Shown here one piece after another: positions 1-4,296 of a stretch of 10,229 nt of DNA. How positions within the stretch are numbered: position 1 is the first letter of the stretch; each line of letters starts with the position of its first letter. The stretch is from Anaerolineales bacterium (GTDB lineage Bacteria; Chloroflexota; Anaerolineae; Anaerolineales; Villigracilaceae): assembly GCA_025938055.1 (NCBI GenBank), contig JAICQC010000144.1, forward strand, positions 1 to 10,229. The letters are read 5' to 3'. A program made the position numbers and the translations under genes. The notes under the pieces were generated by a model. That model ran no database searches, was not told the origin of the DNA, and saw only the letters and a program-made list of their open reading frames with translations.

Positions 1-1
1 C

Positions 2-82
2 GGATGCAGCCGACCCGGCTGCATGTTCCAGCGCCAGACGAAGGTTATCACGCTCATCGGTCAAGCGGTTATACCATTCTCG
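2..82 (-). pseudogene. In-frame continuation of the HTH/STAND regulator beyond the TAA
   Basis: Reading the minus strand past TAA (85-83) in the same frame gives REWYNRLTDERDNLRLALE and then HAAGSAAS up to the window edge, with no further stop. This matches the continuation expected after the ...LRGP segment in NB-ARC/TPR regulators, where a W-x-x-R/L-x-x-E-x-D/R-NLR-x-AL signature begins the helical repeat region. A single CAA-to-TAA change would explain the stop, since Gln is common at that position. The true 3' end of the gene lies outside the window. Confidence 0.7.
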
Positions 83-1495
83 TTAGTGAGGACCGCGCAA
101 AGCGAGTTCAGCCCGCCCGGAAAGATCGAGAAAATATTTCAGATGCTGACTGCGAATGGTTTCCTGTTCCCCTGCTTCGATGAGTTTTTCCTGCGCATAC
201 TGGTTGATCGTTTCATGCAGATGGAAACGCCGCTCACGCCCTGGCTGGCGGTTTGCGATCACCAATGACTTTGCCACCAGCTGGGTCATCAACTCCGATA
301 CTTGATTGGACTCGATATCACCTGCGCCATTGCAAACCGATTCGGCGGCTTCCAGAGTCCAGCCGCCTGCAAAGACAGCCAGGCACCGCAACAGTACACG
401 CTCGGGGTCGGAGAGCAGGTTCCAGCTCCAATCGATCGAAGCACGGAGGGTCTGTTGGCGCGGCAGGGCGGTGCGACTGCCGCCTGTGAGCAGGTTGAAG
501 CGGTCATCGAGGCGTGCCGCAATCTGTGTGGTGGAAAACATATTGACACGCGCCGCAGCTAATTCGATGGCGAGGGGAATACCATCCAGACGGGAGCAGA
601 TCTGGGCGATGGCGGAGGCGTTTTCCATCGTCAATTGGAAATCGGGTTGGGCAAGCCGGGCGCGCTCTTCGAACAGGCGCACGGACTCGTATCCCCGGAA
701 TGTTTCGAGCGTTTGCTGAAGATTGGGTAGGCGCAGGGACGGCATGGGGTAGACGACCTCGCCCAGAATGCCGAGCGCTTCGCGGCTGGTCGCCAGGATC
801 TTTAAGTGAGGGCAATGCTTCAGGAGCGCATCGGTTAAGGTTGCGCTGGCATCCAGGAGATGCTCGCAGTTATCGAGGATCAGCAACGTCGTTTTGGGGC
901 GCAGGAAGCTGATCAGCAATTGCGTATGCGAACGAGTGGCTTGGGTGACGATCCCAAACACGGATGCGACTGTTTGCGGCAATAGCTCAGGGTTGCTAAG
1001 GGGCGCCAGTTCTGCGAGCCAGACGCCGTTGACATACTCCTCCAGAACCTGTCTGCCCACTTCCAACGAGATGCGCGTCTTCCCAACCCCGCCCGAGCCA
1101 GTCAGCGTCACCAGTCGATGCATGCCGATCCGTTGCAGGATCTCTGCCTGTTCTTTTTCACGCCCGATGAAGGTAGTAAGGGAAGACGGCAGGTTGTTCG
1201 GGGTGACCTTCGTACCGGTTTCAGGGAATTCCCCAAGGCGCGCCTGTTTTGCCAGCTCCAACAAGCGCGTCACCCATTGCGGCTCATTTGCAAGGTGCAA
1301 GGCTGGCACGAATAAAGCCATGAGCATCGCCGCATCGGGCACACGTTGATTTTGTTCGAGGCGGCTGATCTGGGTATCGCTGTATCCCACCAGAAGGGCG
1401 AGCTCGCGCTGGGTGAATTCCTCCCGTTTGCGCAGGTATTTGAGCAGGTCCCCAAAGGTGGAAAATTTGTCTGGTGAAACGGCAGGTTTGCCCAA
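83..1495 (-). CDS. XRE-family HTH / NB-ARC-like STAND ATPase regulator, cut by an in-frame stop
   Basis: Predicted cytoplasmic transcription regulator of the XRE-HTH plus P-loop ATPase type (related to AfsR/MalT-like STAND proteins). Numbering from the longest possible start (GTG at 1573): XRE-type HTH about 37-80 (TQRELALLVGYSDTQISRLE), Walker A GSGGVGKT 159-166, Walker B LLILDNCEHLL 230-240, sensor-like LATSREALGI about 260-269, and GIPLAIELAA 331-340, the GxP motif of NB-ARC ATPases. A winged-helix region follows, ending at LALRGPH. I prefer a TTG start at 1495 because AAGGA lies 6 nt upstream and residues before it look unconserved; GTG at 1573 has no clear ribosome site. The frame closes at TAA 83-85, but relatives continue with an alpha-solenoid C-terminal sensor region, and the same frame beyond the stop still reads as family sequence. 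So this is a truncated or pseudogenised regulator. It is divergent from the secreted-protein gene at 1623. Confidence 0.85.
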   Translation of the reverse strand: MGKPAVSPDKFSTFGDLLKYLRKREEFTQRELALLVGYSDTQISRLEQNQRVPDAAMLMALFVPALHLANEPQWVTRLLELAKQARLGEFPETGTKVTPNNLPSSLTTFIGREKEQAEILQRIGMHRLVTLTGSGGVGKTRISLEVGRQVLEEYVNGVWLAELAPLSNPELLPQTVASVFGIVTQATRSHTQLLISFLRPKTTLLILDNCEHLLDASATLTDALLKHCPHLKILATSREALGILGEVVYPMPSLRLPNLQQTLETFRGYESVRLFEERARLAQPDFQLTMENASAIAQICSRLDGIPLAIELAAARVNMFSTTQIAARLDDRFNLLTGGSRTALPRQQTLRASIDWSWNLLSDPERVLLRCLAVFAGGWTLEAAESVCNGAGDIESNQVSELMTQLVAKSLVIANRQPGRERRFHLHETINQYAQEKLIEAGEQETIRSQHLKYFLDLSGRAELALRGPH

Positions 1496-1556
1496 GTTCT
1501 TTCCTTGGGACAAGTATAACTTGGGCAGGAAAGTCCTGGGGAATTTTTGGGGAATT
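1489..1556. promoter_or_regulatory. Candidate operator/promoter of the HTH/STAND regulator
   Basis: The region holds a perfect 10-bp inverted repeat, TGCCCAAGTT (1489-1498) and AACTTGGGCA (1518-1527), with an extra CTTGGG half-site between the arms (1504-1509). On the minus strand the inner edge of one arm includes TATACT (1518-1513), a good -10 box. Upstream of it, two copies of TGGGGAATT (1537-1545 and 1548-1556) recur with an 11-bp period, one helical turn apart. HTH regulators of this type often bind their own promoters, so autoregulation is plausible. The assignment rests on symmetry and position only. Confidence 0.4.
1502..1506 (-). promoter_or_regulatory. Shine-Dalgarno site supporting the TTG start of the HTH/STAND regulator
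   Basis: On the minus strand AAGGA (1506-1502) is followed by 6 nt and TTG (1495-1493), which would encode a protein starting (M)GKPAVSPDKFSTFGDLL. The upstream GTG at 1573 has no comparable site. A caveat is that the nearby TATACT -10-like box (1518-1513) would leave a leader of only about 10 nt. Confidence 0.4.
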
Positions 1557-1622
1557 ATGGCAAGTTTTAGCACACGCCGGATGCTAGACTGAGACTAATT
1601 CAGATATTCAAAAGGAGAAAAA

Positions 1623-2123
1623 ATGAAACATTATAAGTACGCATCCATGCTTGTGTTGGCTCTGGTCGCTGTCCTGCTCAGCGCTTTCCCAGCGATGGCG
1701 AAGGCTCAGAGGGCAGCTTTCACAGGTACATCGAATTTCGGCGGGACGCTCAACGCAGGGGAGTGGACCCATCTTCCCAGCGGCAACGTCCGGGCGCGTG
1801 GCATCGTCGAGGTCTATCACGATGTCAACACGGACTCCCGTGTCACCGGCGAGGAAACGATCATCAGTAACGGTAATTTCAGACCCGCGCCTTCTTCCGA
1901 GCTTGGCCTGGCGGGTTACCTGTGGGGCACCTTCCAAATCGTAAATGAGGGCGGGACCTGGGATGGCACCTTTACCAGCGAGATCACCGCAGACGGTGAA
2001 TACTTCTACCGCGGCGTCGCGCATGGGAGCGGCGGCTACGAAGGACTGGTGGGGCATTGGGAAGCCTATCGCAATGGCCACTCGGGACCGTTTGCGCTCA
2101 GCGGCTGGATCCTCGAGCCATAA
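1623..2123 (+). CDS. Small secreted beta-rich protein of unknown function
   Basis: A 166-residue protein with a clear Sec signal peptide: basic MKHYK, hydrophobic core about residues 9-22, and a small-residue cleavage region AMA-KA near residue 26 or 28. The mature part of about 138 residues is rich in Gly, Thr and aromatic residues with alternating beta-strand patterns (GTFQIVNEGGTWDGTFTSEI, then a final SGWILEP). This resembles small secreted barrel proteins of the allene-oxide-cyclase-like or DUF3224 kind, but I do not recognise a specific family. The start is well supported: AAGGAG at 1612-1617 lies 5 nt before ATG. No cysteines are present in the mature chain and no lipobox, so it is probably released from the cell or lies free outside the membrane. 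It is transcribed divergently from the broken HTH/STAND regulator and seems to be a single-gene unit closed by the hairpin at 2174-2205. Confidence 0.85.
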   Translation: MKHYKYASMLVLALVAVLLSAFPAMAKAQRAAFTGTSNFGGTLNAGEWTHLPSGNVRARGIVEVYHDVNTDSRVTGEETIISNGNFRPAPSSELGLAGYLWGTFQIVNEGGTWDGTFTSEITADGEYFYRGVAHGSGGYEGLVGHWEAYRNGHSGPFALSGWILEP

Positions 2124-2173
2124 ATCGAGAGACTGGCTCGCGAGACTCTTCACTTCAAAAGGGAGTACACTGG

Positions 2174-2205
2174 GCTCAAGCCGATTCACTCAAATCGGCT
2201 TGAGC
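2174..2205 (+). terminator. Strong hairpin after the secreted-protein gene
   Basis: Perfect 13-bp arms GCTCAAGCCGATT (2174-2186) and AATCGGCTTGAGC (2193-2205) enclose a 6-nt loop, starting 50 nt after the stop codon. No T-run follows on the plus strand (gtatctcatccc), so it may act as an mRNA 3' stabiliser or a weak/factor-assisted terminator rather than a classical intrinsic terminator. Confidence 0.6.
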
Positions 2206-2303
2206 GTATCTCATCCCACTGACGGGGCAGGCGAAGACCCTCGGGGATGATAATGCACATTGCTGGTGGAATTATCCATACATAGTCACACGGAGGCTGC
2301 AGT

Positions 2304-3161
2304 ATGAGCGAAGTCACAGTGATCGGTCTGGGAAATATGGGGTCGGCATTAGCACGCGCATTACTAGACGCTGCGCAGGGGCGTGCTGTCACTGTGTGGA
2401 ATCGCAACCCGGAGAAAGCTGCACCGCTGGTGAATAAGGGCGCAGTGCTGGCTTCCAGCCCGTCAGCCGCCATCACGGATAGCCCGATCATCATGGTGTG
2501 TGTGACGAACTACGCGGCGGCAAATCACATTCTTAATGAAGTTGTAACCGATCTTCCAGGCAAGTTACTGGTTCAGTTCACTACTGGTTCCCCGCAGGAT
2601 GCCCGTGCCAGCGAAACCTGGGCACATGCGCATGAAGCCGAATACATCGATTGTGCCATTACCGGAAGCCCAAATTCCATTGGAACACCCGGTGCCCATA
2701 TCCTGGTCTCGGGCAGAGAAGCTGTATTTCAAAAAGCAGAACCAATCTTGCGGGTACTGGCTAACAATCTGGATTACAAGGGTGAGCCAATTGGACTGGC
2801 TTCTGCTTGGGAAATGGTGTTCCTTATGCACTATTACGGGATGTTTTTGTCTCTGTTTCATAGCGTGCAGATTTGCCATGCCGAAGGCATCCCACTGGAA
2901 CAGTACATCACATTGCTGGGCGAGCAGGGCAAGAGCTACGAAAAGTGGTTGTGCGAAAATATTCAGTCGGGCAACTATCAGGAGACATCTGCTCCGCTAG
3001 AACTCTGGGCGGGAGGCATACAACAGATCGCCCGACATGCCCAGGATAGTCACATTCATACTGAGTTCCCAAAGCTAGTCGCCCGTCTCTTCCAACAGGC
3101 AATGGATGCAGGTTATGGCCGCGAAGAAGTATCGGCCTTGTTCAAAGTATTGCAGAAGTGA
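2304..3161 (+). CDS. NAD(P)-binding imine reductase-like oxidoreductase
   Basis: A 285-residue protein of the 6-phosphogluconate/beta-hydroxyacid dehydrogenase superfamily, most like imine reductases/reductive aminases. It probably uses NADPH to reduce a C=N or C=O bond in the cytoplasm; the substrate is not predictable. The N-terminal Rossmann fold shows VTVIGLGNMGSALARALL (residues 4-21) with GLGNMG at 8-13, then VWNRNPEKAA (31-40), where Asn-Arg after the second strand is typical of NADPH users. Next come ITGSP (119-123) and GAHILVSG (130-137), and then the long interdomain helix GLASAWEMVFLMHYYGMFLS (164-183) that forms the dimeric active site. The position usually occupied by a catalytic Asp in that helix appears to be Glu170. 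Length is normal for the family. GGAGG (2292-2296) lies 7 nt before ATG. It is monocistronic, flanked by hairpins on both sides. Confidence 0.88.
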   Translation: MSEVTVIGLGNMGSALARALLDAAQGRAVTVWNRNPEKAAPLVNKGAVLASSPSAAITDSPIIMVCVTNYAAANHILNEVVTDLPGKLLVQFTTGSPQDARASETWAHAHEAEYIDCAITGSPNSIGTPGAHILVSGREAVFQKAEPILRVLANNLDYKGEPIGLASAWEMVFLMHYYGMFLSLFHSVQICHAEGIPLEQYITLLGEQGKSYEKWLCENIQSGNYQETSAPLELWAGGIQQIARHAQDSHIHTEFPKLVARLFQQAMDAGYGREEVSALFKVLQK

Positions 3162-3191
3162 GCTTGAGGGCATCCCCATTTACAAATGAAA

Positions 3192-3234
3192 ATGCCGCTC
3201 CTCAAATCAATGAGGGGCGGCATATCTTGTTTTA
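3192..3234 (+). terminator. Intrinsic terminator after the oxidoreductase (possibly bidirectional)
   Basis: Arms ATGCCGCTCCTCA (3192-3204) and TGAGGGGCGGCAT (3211-3223) form a 13-bp stem with one G-U pair and a 6-nt loop AATCAA, 30 nt after the stop codon. On the plus strand a T-rich tail follows (atcttgtttta). On the minus strand the stem is followed by attttcattt, so it can also serve the decayed gene fragment at 3254-3319. Confidence 0.75.
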
Positions 3235-3253
3235 TAGAGAGTTATGCAAGGCG

Positions 3254-3319
3254 CTATTGAGGTACATTCCAGGCAGGTCTGAATTTATACCCGTATACAT
3301 GATTTGACCACAGCTTTAT
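3254..3319 (-). pseudogene. Remnant of the 3' end of a DUF35-type (Zn-ribbon/OB-fold) gene
   Basis: The minus-strand frame ending at TAG (3256-3254) reads ...SNHVYGYKFRPAWNVPQ-stop. Residues VYGYKFRPA (3298-3272) are identical to the end of the intact DUF35 protein at 9750-10154 (VYGYKFRPAVLTQ-stop). The two 27-nt segments differ at five bases, and all five are third codon positions that leave the protein unchanged. That pattern indicates two diverged coding copies, not a random match or a recent DNA copy. The frame meets a TGA (3322-3320) just upstream and nothing resembling the zinc ribbon is found further on, so the rest of the gene is gone. A hairpin with the same loop sequence lies downstream of both copies. 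Confidence 0.65.
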
Positions 3320-3468
3320 TCATTACAGTAACTTTCTAACCTACGCAAGTTGATTTACTAACTTATTCCTTTTTTGCCAGAATTGCTTGGCTAAGCATTT
3401 TCACCTCCTCAGATGTAAGAGAGAATAAAAGCGCTGCAGAATTTCAAACGCCACTTTATGCGTTCCGC

Positions 3469-4074
3469 TCACGAGTGTAGAGGAAACGGCGCTGCACTTA
3501 CGTCAATGCCGTCCGCGGGCTCAATTACCAAGTGGACTAGCCAGTGATATTGCGCTGCATCATTTTGCGCCCGGAAGTGCAGGGTGTGTTCTCCCGGGTT
3601 CAGATTGGTCATCACGAGATTCCAGTCGGTCACTCTTGCGAAGACTTCCCGGATAGGCGAGGGGCTTGCGGGTATGGCGGGCATCACATAGTCGAACGTG
3701 CCGAAGGACTCCAGGTCTATCACGTGATCGTCAATCGCCAATTCCCATACGAGCTCTGTGCCACCCCGGTTCAGGAGAGCCTGGTCTGTCAGCAGGAAGA
3801 GATGCCCAATTGCCAGGGTTTGCCAGACAGGGGCGCGGCAGTGAAAGGTCCGGATGTGCGTGTTTTCTTCCGAAGTTGAACAGTACGCCCAGAGCGGAGG
3901 CGCATCCTCTGCTCCGGTCGTGACGATCATGCCATCGATTTGGTCACCCGACTCGAGCATAGGGGAAACGGAAAGCGGCTGAACGGCTGGCTGATGCAGT
4001 CCTTGTTGGCCGCAGGCAACACCAATCAGTGGAGCAAAGGCGGCGAATAGGAATATTCGAAAAAGCTTATTCAT
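3469..4074 (-). CDS. Predicted lipoprotein of unknown function
   Basis: A 201-residue protein. I place the start at ATG 4074 because the sequence there reads MNKLFRIFLFAAFAPLIGVACGQQG, a typical signal peptide (two Lys/Arg, hydrophobic core, lipobox-like GVAC with Cys20), preceded by AAGGAAA about 5 nt upstream. The open frame reaches back to 4218, but the extra 48 residues are basic and unlike a protein start. The lipid-anchored mature chain has a Ser/Pro/Gln linker, then a domain with WAYCST (one Cys) and FHCRAPVW (one Cys), which could form a disulfide, and later beta-type stretches ending in LNPGEHTLHFRAQN...HWLVHLVIE, reminiscent of Ig-like or carbohydrate-binding beta-sandwich ends. No family is recognised. 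It shares its upstream region with the giant regulator at 4297 and is transcribed away from it, so it may be controlled by, or be an extracytoplasmic partner of, that protein (inference). Confidence 0.8.
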   Translation of the reverse strand: MNKLFRIFLFAAFAPLIGVACGQQGLHQPAVQPLSVSPMLESGDQIDGMIVTTGAEDAPPLWAYCSTSEENTHIRTFHCRAPVWQTLAIGHLFLLTDQALLNRGGTELVWELAIDDHVIDLESFGTFDYVMPAIPASPSPIREVFARVTDWNLVMTNLNPGEHTLHFRAQNDAAQYHWLVHLVIEPADGIDVSAAPFPLHS

Positions 4075-4114
4075 CAGATTTCCTTTCTTATCAATGTCGT
4101 TCTCTGGGCCTCCA

Positions 4115-4135
4115 AAACATTCACGTTGAATGTTT
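4115..4135. promoter_or_regulatory. 21-bp palindrome, candidate operator in the divergent promoter region
   Basis: Two perfect 9-bp arms, AAACATTCA (4115-4123) and TGAATGTTT (4127-4135), surround CGT. A third half-site ACATTC recurs at 4140-4145, 23 bp from the first ACATTC at 4117-4122. The palindrome sits 41 bp upstream of the lipoprotein start and 162 bp upstream of the giant regulator. Size and symmetry fit a dimeric HTH repressor or activator; the cognate protein is unknown. Confidence 0.5.
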
Positions 4136-4192
4136 GACCACATTCTGACAGACCTCCATCTCCGCAGCGTCGCTGGGCAAGATAAAATCTTT

Positions 4193-4224
4193 GAGACGCA
4201 ACGGAGACGCCTAGGCAATATATT
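4193..4224 (+). promoter_or_regulatory. Candidate SARP/AfsR-type promoter with heptamer direct repeats
   Basis: GAGACGC occurs at 4193-4199 and again at 4204-4210, separated by exactly 4 bp (11-bp period). The second copy ends 8 bp before TATATT (4219-4224), a near-consensus -10 box. The -35 position (about 4196-4201, acgcaa) is not consensus and is covered by the repeats. Known SARP-type activators bind heptamer direct repeats with 4-bp spacers that end 8 bp upstream of the -10, overlapping a poor -35. The gene driven from here encodes a protein with that DNA-binding domain, so positive autoregulation is the natural reading (inference). A second -10-like TATACT lies at 4241-4246. Confidence 0.55.
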
Positions 4225-4284
4225 CCCCTTATAAGAGTGCTATACTCTATTTATTCATCCGGATTGATTCACATGGTGTGGGAA

Positions 4285-4291
4285 AAGGAGG
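4285..4291 (+). promoter_or_regulatory. Shine-Dalgarno site fixing the start of the giant regulator
   Basis: AAGGAGG lies 5 nt before ATG 4297, whose product begins MLQIRLLGQFDIRVDGK, the usual start of AfsR-like winged-helix domains. The in-frame GTG at 4237 and ATG at 4273 would add residues absent from that fold and lack a ribosome site. Confidence 0.8.
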
Positions 4292-4296
4292 ATGTA

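Larger units (their letters stand above)
3162..3468. other. Intergenic stretch with decayed gene fragments
   Basis: These 307 bases carry no intact gene. They hold the terminator of the oxidoreductase (3192-3234), the decayed C-terminal end of a DUF35-type gene on the minus strand (3254-3319), and an 11-codon minus-strand ORF (3398-3363, MLSQAILAKKE) preceded by an unusually strong Shine-Dalgarno sequence, GAGGAGGTG (3410-3402). The part from about 3310 to 3440 is visibly richer in A+T than its neighbours. A weak 5-bp hairpin (AACGC 3447-3451 with GCGTT 3460-3464) follows the lipoprotein stop on the minus strand. The stretch reads as the scar of a deleted minus-strand gene or operon. Confidence 0.5.

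Noticed and set aside
306..719. Plus-strand frames over the HTH/STAND regulator
   Set aside because: The minus-strand frame shows Walker A, Walker B and HTH motifs; the plus-strand products are basic, low-quality shadow sequences.
1608..2189. A 193-codon minus-strand frame opposite the secreted-protein gene
   Set aside because: The plus-strand frame has a strong ribosome site and a clean signal peptide, while the antisense frame has no recognisable fold or start signal.
3303..4142. Shared 10-mer TTTGACCACA at 3303-3312 and 4133-4142
   Set aside because: The match does not extend to either side and neither copy has symmetry or promoter context, so chance is the simpler explanation.
4075..4218. 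Upstream extension of the lipoprotein frame to 4218
   Set aside because: The added 48 residues are basic and Cys-containing, would bury the signal peptide internally, and cover the palindromic control region; ATG 4074 has a ribosome site and a signal peptide.
4237..4296. GTG 4237 as start of the giant regulator
   Set aside because: It overlaps promoter-like sequence and lacks a ribosome site, whereas ATG 4297 has AAGGAGG at ideal spacing and begins the conserved domain.
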